A DNA stretch of 13,429 bases from Pseudomonadales bacterium. Lineage in GTDB: Bacteria > Pseudomonadota > Gammaproteobacteria > Pseudomonadales > Azotimanducaceae. A program made the position numbers and the translations under genes. Numbering within the stretch: position 1 is the first letter of the stretch; every line of letters starts with the position of its first letter. Below, piece by piece: positions 1-7,444 of this stretch. Under the pieces are notes generated by a model, which saw only the letters and a program-made list of their open reading frames with translations, had not been told where the DNA came from and did no database searches. The stretch is taken from positions 1 through 13,429 of the forward strand of contig JAQWQN010000090.1 of NCBI GenBank assembly GCA_029244465.1. The letters run 5' to 3'.

Positions 1-1401
1 GGTAATTGTGGCGTGACCTTTGCCCCGTGCAAGCCAAGCGACCCGGAGTTTCTTGCTGCGATGATGGAGACGGTAGAAGACATACCACGGGACGCCATCT
101 TGAATGGTCTTGCGTGGAATTGGGAACATTACGGGGAATACCTCGATACAGTGGACGCGCTGCATCCAGTCATCAATGTCGCTGGATTAGTTGGCCATTC
201 TGCGGTGCGCTATTACGTCATGGGCGAGCGGGGGATTGAAGGGCAGTCCACGGACGCTGAAAAGCAGGAGATGGCGAACATTGTTCGTTCTGCCATCCAT
301 GATGGTGCGATTGGCTTTTCTACCTCCAGACATCCTGGACATGTCATTCCAGACGGTCGCTCGGTTCCTGGCACCTATGCTGAGCACGATGAACTCGTCG
401 CGATTGCGAGAGCCGTTGGTGAAGAGGGTGCACTGATGCAAAACGTCATGAACATGTCCGAATTTGAAAGTGAAATGGCGCTGATTGCAAAGGAAGGCCG
501 TGAAGCGCGGGTTCTATTCAGTCATTTCACGGGTGGGACGACCAGTTACGGCAATAAGGTTGAAGCGAAAGTTAGGGCCATGCGTGAAGAGGGGATGGAC
601 GTGAATGCCATGCTCATACCGAGAGCTTCGGGGTTTATCGCGGGGTTAGCCTGCTACCAACCCTGGCGTGGCGGGCCGTGGGAGAAGCTCCTCGGAATGG
701 CGTTAGGGGAGCGTTTGGCCGTTATTGAAGATCATAATTTTGTATCGGATTTGGTTGCGTTCGCCAAGGAGAATGATCCCATCGTTGCCGCGGAGCATAT
801 GTACTATTTGGGTGAGGGCGATAAACCCAACTACACGGGAGAATCTAACGAGAGTTTACACGCGATTGCGCAAGACAACGATGAGCACCCCGCAGAAACG
901 TACATAAGGATTTCTGTCAATACTGGCGGTAAGGCGCTCTTTACGCTGCGAGGTCTAAATCGTAATTTGGACGCTCTCGCTGCGGCGCTCTCGAGCGACT
1001 TTTGCTTGCCTGGGCTCGGGGATGCCGGCGCCCACGTCAGTCAAATAATGGACTCTGGTTGGACAACCTTTGTAATGACCCACTGGCATCTGCATACGGG
1101 TCTCTTTTCCTTACCTGAGGTGGTCAATCGACTAACAGCGGCGCCAGCGAGAATTATTGGTCTGCGTGACCGCGGGCGACTAGCGCCGGGAATGAAAGCG
1201 GATCTGAACGTGCTCAACCTGCGCACCCTGTCAGAGCGTATGCCGGAACTCGTGTATGACTTTCCTGGGGGCGCGCCTCGATTTATTCAGAAAGCGAAAG
1301 GGTATCGCGCAACGATCTGTAATGGCGAAGTCGTCTTAGAGAATGATCAACAAACCGGTACTCGAGCCGGTTTGGTGCTTAGGCATAGAGGCGATCGCTA
1401 G
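1..1401 (+). CDS. N-acyl-D-amino-acid deacylase-type amidohydrolase, 3' part
   Basis: This is the C-terminal 466 residues of an amidohydrolase-superfamily enzyme; the frame is open from base 1, so the start lies outside the window. The first residues read G-N-C-G-V-T-F-A-P, the signature that in D-aminoacylases carries the metal-ligand Cys (Cys3 here). Further metal or catalytic candidates are the His in S-H-F-T-G (about residue 175) and Asp341/His345 in G-D-A-G-A-H. The C-terminal A-P-A-R-I-I-G-L followed by G-R-L-A-P-G-M-K-A-D-L-N-V is the usual end of the TIM barrel and return to the beta-sandwich. Family members hydrolyse N-acyl-D-amino acids or related amides in the cytoplasm; the substrate here cannot be told. 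It converges with the solute-binding protein gene with 3 bp between stops. That neighbour could supply amide or peptide substrates, which is inference only. The family call is solid and the exact activity is not. Confidence 0.88.
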   Translation, partial: GNCGVTFAPCKPSDPEFLAAMMETVEDIPRDAILNGLAWNWEHYGEYLDTVDALHPVINVAGLVGHSAVRYYVMGERGIEGQSTDAEKQEMANIVRSAIHDGAIGFSTSRHPGHVIPDGRSVPGTYAEHDELVAIARAVGEEGALMQNVMNMSEFESEMALIAKEGREARVLFSHFTGGTTSYGNKVEAKVRAMREEGMDVNAMLIPRASGFIAGLACYQPWRGGPWEKLLGMALGERLAVIEDHNFVSDLVAFAKENDPIVAAEHMYYLGEGDKPNYTGESNESLHAIAQDNDEHPAETYIRISVNTGGKALFTLRGLNRNLDALAAALSSDFCLPGLGDAGAHVSQIMDSGWTTFVMTHWHLHTGLFSLPEVVNRLTAAPARIIGLRDRGRLAPGMKADLNVLNLRTLSERMPELVYDFPGGAPRFIQKAKGYRATICNGEVVLENDQQTGTRAGLVLRHRGDR

Positions 1402-1404
1402 TTT

Positions 1405-3315
1405 TTATCGCGGATCGAGATACCAAGTGGCAGGGTGGTACGGCAGCGTCCAACGGGTGTCCCATCCCCAAAGTCCTCGCTCGACCACGTTTTTAAGGCG
1501 CTCTGACACAACCACTGGGTGCGGGGCTAAACCGATCGTTCCGATTGACCAAACATTCTCAGCATTTGACGCCAATATCTTCTTGCCTAATCGAATCCGC
1601 TCTGACGGATCCAACACTGTCGACAGTTGGTCGGCCCAGTGTTGCAGTTGCTTAATTTCAGACGGTGGCATTTCGCCTAGGCGTCCCTCAGTGAGATGCC
1701 ATCGCGCCCATTCATTCCACATCGAGGTGCTGGCGGCAATAACACGCGGTACCCAAAAGTCAGGCGTGATCGGAAATAGGACGTCGGTTGTTCGATCTGC
1801 ATGCCAGACAGTCATTTCCATCTCGCCGGCGATGGCGCGGACATATTGCAGCCCACGATCTATCAGTTTTTGTCGCACGTCTATGCCGACTGCATGCCAA
1901 TAGCCTACGACGAGTTCCATAGAAGCTTGTTTCGGTGTCTCGGTGTCAACGTACTCGACGGTGATGGTCAGCTTGCGGCCGTCTGAGTATTCACGCAGAC
2001 CATCGCCGTCACGGTCAACGAGTTCAAGTTCGTCGAGCAGTTTGTTGGCGGCTGATCTGTCGAACCTTGAGTAGGCTGTCGCAAAGTGTGGTTCGAAATA
2101 GTCACTTTCGGGAATAACAGTGACCTGGCGCGGGACCCCGCGACCAAAGTAAATGATGTCGTTCATCTCATTGCGATCGATAGCAATGGACAAAGCCCGC
2201 CGGAACCTCACATCCCAGTAGAGTGTGCGTAGTCTCTTGTCAGCGTGGTTGTAGTTGGGCTGAATGACCAGGTCACTGCCGTGTAGACGGCGCCAAATAT
2301 TGACTTTAATGTTACCGCTTTGCTCACCAAGTTTAAGCAGGGGAATATCCTGGGTTGGCATGGTAAATGCCGCGAAGTCCAGTTGACCCTTCGAAGCCTT
2401 TGCGACCGCAACTGCCCCATCGCTGACGATCTCAGCCTCGATCGTATCGATATAAGGAAGTTGTTGGCCTTTTGGGTCTACCTTGAAGTAGTAGGGGTTG
2501 CGGTCATAGCGGTTGACGCTGGGTGTGAATTTGGTCGGTTTGAAAGCCCGAACGGTTGGTTTTTCAATAGAGTCCTCGATACGCAATTGCAAATTAGCGC
2601 GGATGAAGGTCGACCACGATAGGAAGCCCTTGTCCTGCATTCGGGCTGAAATTTGTTTCGCATCACTGTACGTCGGGTGGTGTTGGGCGAAGTAATGTTT
2701 TGGCGCTAAGAAGAGCTCGGGCACCTGCGCCATATAGTTAATGAACAACGGACTAGGTTGATCAAACTTGTACACAAGCGTCCAAGGATCCGGCGCGGTT
2801 AGTTTTAGGCCTCGTAAGATCAAGGGCGTGACGGGTTGGTAGTCTGTGTTGAGCTGCAGATCATTGGTCATGAACAAGCAGTCATCTGCGGTGAAAGGTT
2901 GCCCGTCGGACCACTTCAAACCTTTACGGAGTTTTACGGTGAGTTGCCGGCCATCATCACTGTAGTGCCACGATTGGGCCAGATTAGGTAGGACGTTCTT
3001 GTGATCAGGCGAAATGGTCAGCAGGCCTTCGGCGCTGTAGAGCATGCCGGAATCTAGGGCAATGACTCGAGCGGTTCCGCCATGGTGTCCAATGTCATGG
3101 AGTGGCACTGAAATGACGGGATCCTCGGGAAGCCTTTGTTCGACTCCAGGCAAGCCAAGCTTTTCCAAAATTGGGCTTTGCGTGAAGGCGCTGATGTTGA
3201 GTTGTCGCGCAGTTTTCGCGGCCTCATACCATGCTTGTGGCCAGGTCGACTGTTCGGCATACACTGCATTGGTTAGCATTAAGGCGACGCAGGTAGGTGT
3301 CCACGAAAAGCTCAA
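1405..3315 (-). CDS. Family 5 ABC transporter periplasmic solute-binding protein
   Basis: This is a periplasmic binding protein of the peptide/nickel/opine class (SBP_bac_5), 636 residues from the TTG at 3315, at the long end for the family. Visible signatures are the early segment with S-A-E-G-L-L (residues 94-99), N-L-A-Q-S-W near 111, L-R-K-G-L-K-W-S-D-G-Q-P-F-T-A-D-D (129-145), and R-F-R-R-A-L-S-I-A-I-D-R in the middle. A hydrophobic export segment ends in A-V-Y-A before E-Q-S. The start is doubtful: TTG 3315 has no visible Shine-Dalgarno and leaves no positive charge before the hydrophobic stretch. The frame stays open upstream to the dioxygenase stop but contains no ATG or GTG. An ATG at 3359 lies in another frame and would join this one if a single base were missing. 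Third gene of a leftward run; no permease or ATPase gene lies nearby. The ligand is unknown, with oligopeptide or opine-like compounds likely. Confidence 0.87.
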   Translation of the reverse strand: MSFSWTPTCVALMLTNAVYAEQSTWPQAWYEAAKTARQLNISAFTQSPILEKLGLPGVEQRLPEDPVISVPLHDIGHHGGTARVIALDSGMLYSAEGLLTISPDHKNVLPNLAQSWHYSDDGRQLTVKLRKGLKWSDGQPFTADDCLFMTNDLQLNTDYQPVTPLILRGLKLTAPDPWTLVYKFDQPSPLFINYMAQVPELFLAPKHYFAQHHPTYSDAKQISARMQDKGFLSWSTFIRANLQLRIEDSIEKPTVRAFKPTKFTPSVNRYDRNPYYFKVDPKGQQLPYIDTIEAEIVSDGAVAVAKASKGQLDFAAFTMPTQDIPLLKLGEQSGNIKVNIWRRLHGSDLVIQPNYNHADKRLRTLYWDVRFRRALSIAIDRNEMNDIIYFGRGVPRQVTVIPESDYFEPHFATAYSRFDRSAANKLLDELELVDRDGDGLREYSDGRKLTITVEYVDTETPKQASMELVVGYWHAVGIDVRQKLIDRGLQYVRAIAGEMEMTVWHADRTTDVLFPITPDFWVPRVIAASTSMWNEWARWHLTEGRLGEMPPSEIKQLQHWADQLSTVLDPSERIRLGKKILASNAENVWSIGTIGLAPHPVVVSERLKNVVERGLWGWDTRWTLPYHPATWYLDPR

Positions 3316-3402
3316 TAAATTGGCCCGCAGAGTAGATAGGAGGAGATTGTCTGCGCCATTAATCCCACCAAAGGCTTTGGCCCGTGCCTGATCAATTCTT
3401 AT

Positions 3403-4339
3403 TTAAGGCCAAGCTTGAGTCCAACGCTCAGATGACTCTAGCTTCGCGCCCGGCGCAATATCTATGGTATTTCGAAAGGGCTCTGGGGGAGATCGGCGTG
3501 GGAGGTAACGGCACCCGTCACACGCGAAGCGAACAGAAGCTGCCCGTCGAATCCTGTCCGAGGACGTGTTACCCGTGGAGCAGTGCAACGTCGCCCAATG
3601 ATGGACGATGACATCGCCCGGCTCAGCATCGAAGTAGACAATCTTCGCTTGTGGCAATCGGTCTAAATCTAGCTGTTCAAGATCGCTATGGTCGATACCG
3701 CCGACTTCAGGAAAGGTACCAGATTCGGTTTTGAAGTCGCTCGGCTTGAACGACTTGCCCCACAAGTGACTGCCACGGACATAACCCATTGCACTCACTT
3801 CCTTGTGCACAACGTCGACAGGTACCCAAGCCACGGCCATCTCACCATCGTCAACCAAGAAGTAGGGTTTATCCTGATGCCAAGGTGTCTTCACTCTGGA
3901 GCCAGCGCCCTTGCAGAAAAGCTGATCGCTATAAAGGACAAGTTGCTGTGAGCCCGCAAGTTGATGAATAATCTCAGCCAGGGTCCTTCGAGATGGTGTG
4001 TTCGAATATCTCGATGCCACTGTGCCGCATCAATCTCTACAAACGAGGTTCCAGTCACCTCGTTAGCGGCGCCTTCTAGAGCAAGATCTGGCGTGGAACC
4101 GCCATCAAGTCTCGCGACCTCCGCTGTATCGACCGCCATGCCATCACTGCTCTGTCCACTCATCAAAGCTTCGACATTGCCGGTTCGCGATGCGCTGACG
4201 TCAAACACCTCAGTCAGTGCGTTAGTGAGCGTTTCCACCCAGTTTCGGGGATAGATCGATTTTAGTAGAATGACATTTCATCCCGATAGGATTGTCGCTC
4301 TTGTGCTGAGACATCTCTCAGCCAATCTTGTTTGATCAT
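3403..4339 (-). pseudogene. Phytanoyl-CoA dioxygenase (PhyH) family gene with two frameshifts
   Basis: Three reading frames in series make one PhyH-type Fe(II)/2-oxoglutarate dioxygenase of about 312 residues. Segment 1 starts at ATG 4339 (MIKQDWLRDVSAQERQSYRD...) and stops at 4264-4262. Segment 2 resumes near 4269 with L-L-K-S-I-Y-P-R-N-W-V-E and runs to about 3984 (...H-H-L-E-G-P). Segment 3 runs from about 3982 to the TAA at 3405-3403. Each junction is repaired by adding one base: one T at 4269-4270, and one C in the CCC at 3983-3981, which restores G-P-L-A-E-I-I-H-Q-L. Segment 3 holds the iron motif W-H-Q-D (HxD), the distal His in T-L-H-C-S-T-G-N and the co-substrate Arg region R-I-R-R-A-A-S-V-R-F, so all catalytic residues survive. 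The start has AAGGG at 4353-4349, nine bases upstream, and follows the carboxyltransferase stop by 16 bp. Known members hydroxylate acyl-CoAs, ectoine or small metabolites; the substrate here is unknown. It could be a decayed gene or a sequencing artefact. Confidence 0.83.
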
Positions 4340-4355
4340 CGATTAAATCCCTTGT

Positions 4356-5912
4356 TTAAAATGGCAGATAGCGCGCTGCGGTTTTACCCAATTGTCCGGC
4401 GACCACTCTCTGTGCATCCTCGACAAATTCACAAAGCCGCGCACGTGTCTCACGTGGGTCTATAATATCCTGACCGGTCGCCTCCGCGGTTCTAAAAGGC
4501 GAAGCAAGTGCCTGTAACCGCTGTTCAATTTCTTGAAGTTTGGCTTCGCTGTCCTCGGCTGTTTCAATTTCTCTGCGGTACGCTGCGGCAGCACCACCGG
4601 CAATATGCATGGAGCCCCAGTTGGCAGACGGCCATGCATATCGTTGAAACATACCGCTCGGTCGGTGATGGCATTGACCCGCCACTCCGTACAGTTTACC
4701 CATCACGACCGTTGCCCAAGGCATCTGGCTGCTGCAGGTCATTGCTACCAGAGCTGCACCGGCACGTTCGATACCTTGTTTTTCAGAGTCTAAGCCAACC
4801 ATGAAGCCGGGCTCATCAGCAAGGGAGATTACCGGTAGATGGAAGGTATCGCACAACTGTAAGAGCCTCATGACTTTGGTGCCTGCGGCTACATCGGTGG
4901 TGCCACCTTTCTGGCGCGGATTGTTCGCCATCAAACCTACCGGATAGCCATTCAGCCGAGCCAGGCCGACCACGCGAGAACGACCGTACCTCGGCGCAAT
5001 CTCAAAGAATGACTGAGCATCGACGATGGCATTAATAATTCCGTGCACTTTGTAGGTTTGCCGTCGATCTCGCGGGATCGCGGACAGGAGAAAATCTTCG
5101 GCACGGCCAGGATCATCTGTCGTGTCGCCGCGTGGTGGCATCTCCCAGACATTGGCCGGCAGATAAGACAAGAACTGCTTAATCTGGGCAAACGCGTCCT
5201 CTTCATCCACCGCCAGATTGTCTATGACGCCACTCTGGCGCGTATGAACTTTGTCGCCACCCAGTTCTTCCTTGGTGATGTCATAACCCAACGCGGCTTT
5301 CACCACCGGCGGCCCGCCAGGAAAAAGTTGGCTGGTGTCCTTAACCATCAAATTAAAGTGCGCCATACAGGCGTTGATCGCGGGCAATCCGGCAACGGAG
5401 CCCATGACCGCCGAGACCACCGGGATTTCGCTAAGTATCTGGGTATCAACCGCAGACCAAACTTTGCCGTCAGGCAGATAAGTACGACCTATCTCTTCAA
5501 ACGAGCGGACACTGCCACCCGAAGCATCTAATAATCTAACATAGGGGATTCGCCATTCTTGTGCACGTCGATTGGATGACAGCTCCTGCCCAAGACCGCC
5601 ACCAGTGCCACCCGAGCCACCTCGCACGGTGAAATCCCCGGCAGTAACAACAACCTTGCGCCCATGCAATTTACAATAGCCTTCCACCGATCCCTTAGGT
5701 GTGAAATGCTCGAGCTTGTTCCCTGCGTATGTGGCATTGCCAGACAGACCCAGGAATTCCGTAAAACTTTTTTTGTCAGCGAGTCGGTCAAGTCTTTCGC
5801 GAACGGTTAACTTGCCACGAGCGTGTTGTCGCTTAACACCTTCTTCGCCACCCATCTCTAGCGCAAACGCCTTACGGGCCTCAATCTCATCAACTTCATC
5901 CTTCCAAGACAT
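4356..5912 (-). CDS. Acyl-CoA carboxylase, carboxyltransferase (beta) subunit
   Basis: A 518-residue biotin-dependent carboxyltransferase of the PccB/MccB/methylmalonyl-CoA decarboxylase-alpha class, the usual length. The N-terminal R-G-K-L-T-V-R-E-R-L-D-R-L (residues 32-44) is the classic opening. The first crotonase-like half has the glycine-rich V-R-G-G-S-G-G-T-G-G-G (96-106); the second has G-Y-P-V-G-L-M-A-N-N-P (322-332), then A-D-E-P-G-F-M-V-G (365-373) and G-I-E-R-A-G-A (380-386). Such subunits move CO2 between carboxybiotin and an acyl-CoA in the cytoplasm. No biotin carboxylase or BCCP gene is adjacent, so its partner and substrate (propionyl-, methylcrotonyl- or another acyl-CoA) cannot be assigned. 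ATG 5912 follows AGGAG at 5928-5924 with an 11-base spacer, slightly long. It is the first gene of the leftward run and probably drives the dioxygenase and binding-protein genes behind it. Confidence 0.9.
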   Translation of the reverse strand: MSWKDEVDEIEARKAFALEMGGEEGVKRQHARGKLTVRERLDRLADKKSFTEFLGLSGNATYAGNKLEHFTPKGSVEGYCKLHGRKVVVTAGDFTVRGGSGGTGGGLGQELSSNRRAQEWRIPYVRLLDASGGSVRSFEEIGRTYLPDGKVWSAVDTQILSEIPVVSAVMGSVAGLPAINACMAHFNLMVKDTSQLFPGGPPVVKAALGYDITKEELGGDKVHTRQSGVIDNLAVDEEDAFAQIKQFLSYLPANVWEMPPRGDTTDDPGRAEDFLLSAIPRDRRQTYKVHGIINAIVDAQSFFEIAPRYGRSRVVGLARLNGYPVGLMANNPRQKGGTTDVAAGTKVMRLLQLCDTFHLPVISLADEPGFMVGLDSEKQGIERAGAALVAMTCSSQMPWATVVMGKLYGVAGQCHHRPSGMFQRYAWPSANWGSMHIAGGAAAAYRREIETAEDSEAKLQEIEQRLQALASPFRTAEATGQDIIDPRETRARLCEFVEDAQRVVAGQLGKTAARYLPF

Positions 5913-6054
5913 TGCGATCCGTTCTCCTCATGGGTGATCTATGACCGTAACCGAGTGATCCATCGAATAAAAGGCTCGCGGAGCACGTGCGACGTGCTTA
6001 AGAGTCTGCACAGCACTTGCTGTACACTGGTACTTGCTTGCAAGGAGAAACGCT
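5913..6054. promoter_or_regulatory. Divergent intergenic region with a 7-3-7 inverted repeat
   Basis: This 142-bp gap separates the leftward carboxyltransferase run from the rightward beta-propeller gene, so it should hold promoters for both. It contains a perfect inverted repeat, AGCACGT-GCG-ACGTGCT at 5982-5998, shaped like a dimeric regulator site. A repeat of this size arises several times by chance in 13 kb, so only its position makes it a candidate operator. I could not pick out a convincing sigma-70 -35/-10 pair on either strand. Confidence 0.4.
6042..6047 (+). promoter_or_regulatory. Ribosome binding site fixing the beta-propeller start
   Basis: AAGGAG lies seven bases before ATG 6055. 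It favours that start over an in-frame TTG at 6034, which would lie ahead of this site. Confidence 0.8.
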
Positions 6055-7110
6055 ATGATCGGACACCAATTACGCGCATTCGCTACATTACTCGTTGTGA
6101 TGTTGAGCACGAACGTGATGGCCGACGACTGTCAGCCAACTGATGGGCTCACGTTTTTGTGCGGCCCAGTCAATGGCGAAGACCTCGTCTGGATCGGCCA
6201 GGACCAGATGATCGCCAGCGGTATGGCGAATGAAGAAGGAACCGGGCGCATCTATTTCATCGACACGCAAAGCCACAGCTATACAGAGATCTATCCAGGC
6301 GAAGCACCTGCAAACGAGTTCGATGAAGCGGCCTATCCTGGCTGTCCAGGCGCGCCAGACCCAGCTACATTCTCAAGCCATGGGCTGGCGCTCCTACCTT
6401 TGGGGCAAGATAAGTACAGACTTTATGCGACCGGGCATATTGGGCGGGAAGCGGTTGAAATACTTGAATTGGATAATTCTGGTCTCCGACCAAGCCTCAC
6501 GTGGATAGGCTGCGTCGAGATGCCAGACGGCGCTTCGATCAACTCGGTCGTGGCGCTCTCGGACGGTGGTTTTCTCACAACACGAATAAGTGGCATGACG
6601 GAGTCCGGGGACATATTTGCAGGAGAGATAAGTGGCTTTTTGTACGAATGGCACCCAGGTGGGGTGATAGAGCGTGTCTTCGGCACAGAAATGTCTGGCC
6701 CGAACGGCATCGTTGTCAGCGAGGACGAGGCCACTGTCTACGTCGCGTCCTGGGGACGGAAGGAAATTGCCAAGTTCGCACGTCAGCCGAGCAGCACGGC
6801 GTCGCTTTCCCTCATCGAGACCGCGACGCTTGCTTTTCGACCTGACAATTTACGTTGGACTGCCGAAGGTTCTATTCTCGCCGCTGGCCATCGTATGTCT
6901 CAACAGACCGATTGTGGCGCGCCGTTATGCTTTGATGCGTGGGAGGTTGCTGAAATAGATCCAGAGTCACTCGAAGCCAACACGTTGGTCACCAGGGCAC
7001 CGTCTGAAGGGTTTGCGGGTGCTACCGTGGCGATCAGAAATGATGCCGGAATTTGGCTAGGCACTTTCCATGGCAATCGCCTGGTGTTTGTCCCAGCAAT
7101 CTCAAATTAG
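6055..7110 (+). CDS. Secreted SMP-30/gluconolactonase-like beta-propeller protein
   Basis: A 351-residue exported protein. Residues 1-23 form a Sec signal peptide (hydrophobic 8-19, cut after V-M-A before D-D-C). The remainder reads as a six-bladed propeller of the SMP-30/gluconolactonase or arylesterase-like fold. Blade motifs are N-S-V-V-A-L-S-D-G-G (163-172), G-P-N-G-I-V-V-S-E-D-E-A-T-V-Y-V (215-230) and R-P-D-N-L-R-W (262-268). By motif, Asn163, Asn217 and Asp264 sit where SMP-30 enzymes place divalent-metal ligands, with Glu42 the possible fourth. Six cysteines (26, 36, 97, 153, 287, 292) could form disulfides in the periplasm. Family members are lactonases or esterases, but many propellers of this look lack a known activity, so no reaction is claimed. 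It stands alone, divergent from the carboxyltransferase and followed by a 334-bp gap. Confidence 0.75.
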   Translation: MIGHQLRAFATLLVVMLSTNVMADDCQPTDGLTFLCGPVNGEDLVWIGQDQMIASGMANEEGTGRIYFIDTQSHSYTEIYPGEAPANEFDEAAYPGCPGAPDPATFSSHGLALLPLGQDKYRLYATGHIGREAVEILELDNSGLRPSLTWIGCVEMPDGASINSVVALSDGGFLTTRISGMTESGDIFAGEISGFLYEWHPGGVIERVFGTEMSGPNGIVVSEDEATVYVASWGRKEIAKFARQPSSTASLSLIETATLAFRPDNLRWTAEGSILAAGHRMSQQTDCGAPLCFDAWEVAEIDPESLEANTLVTRAPSEGFAGATVAIRNDAGIWLGTFHGNRLVFVPAISN

Positions 7111-7444
7111 CGGCATCGGCGTCAGCCAATGAACTAGAAAAATATGCTCGGCTAAGCCGGTCATTGATGGCTTCTTTGCCGCCGGATGTTTCAACCGGAG
7201 CGGCCGCCCAATAGCGCTGCGCGAAATAGACAAAATCATTGCAGTCATTGAACGAACGATCTCTCATCCCACGCACACTGCGTGAAGTGCTTTGCTGCGA
7301 CTACCAGAGGTACTTCAAACAGAGGTACTTCAAAGGCTGATGCTACCCACATTCGTACAACCCTGTGAGCGTAGTGGTCGAATCAGACCAGAGCTGGCCT
7401 TCTAAAGGCAGGCACGCCAATTGCAGCAAAGCAGCATTGTAAAC
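7111..7444. other. 334-bp convergent intergenic region, no convincing gene
   Basis: The gap lies between the 3' ends of the propeller gene and the di-haem protein gene. I see no RNA gene and no stem followed by a T-run on either strand. Two short stems are present (CGGCT-A-AGCCG at 7149-7159 and GCCTT-CTA-AAGGC at 7397-7409); neither has the uridine tract of an intrinsic terminator. It also holds a 15-bp tandem duplication (entered separately) and a weak 80-codon leftward ORF starting at GTG 7276. Confidence 0.6.
7305..7334. repeat. Perfect tandem duplication of a 15-bp unit
   Basis: CAGAGGTACTTCAAA occurs twice back to back without mismatch, at 7305-7319 and 7320-7334. It lies outside coding sequence. 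Two copies suggest a recent slippage duplication, or paired regulator sites; the sequence cannot decide between them. Confidence 0.95.

Noticed and set aside
1343..1903. 186-codon rightward ORF opposite the solute-binding protein gene
   Set aside because: It is antisense to a well-matched family 5 binding protein, is rich in Ser/Arg/Cys and has no recognisable domain.
3403..4339. Programmed frameshifting as the reason for the split dioxygenase
   Set aside because: No slippery heptamer with a downstream stem is evident, and two separate shifts in one small enzyme would be unprecedented for this family.
5043..5531. 162-codon rightward ORF inside the carboxyltransferase gene
   Set aside because: It is antisense to an unmistakable carboxyltransferase and has no motif of its own.
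7034..7276. Leftward 80-codon ORF in the gap after the propeller gene
   Set aside because: It starts at a GTG with no clear ribosome site, overlaps the 3' end of the propeller gene in antisense and matches no family I know. Its upstream half looks mildly protein-like, so it is not fully excluded.
7397..7409. GCCTT-CTA-AAGGC stem downstream of the di-haem protein gene
   Set aside because: A five-pair stem without a following T-run on either strand is too weak for a terminator.
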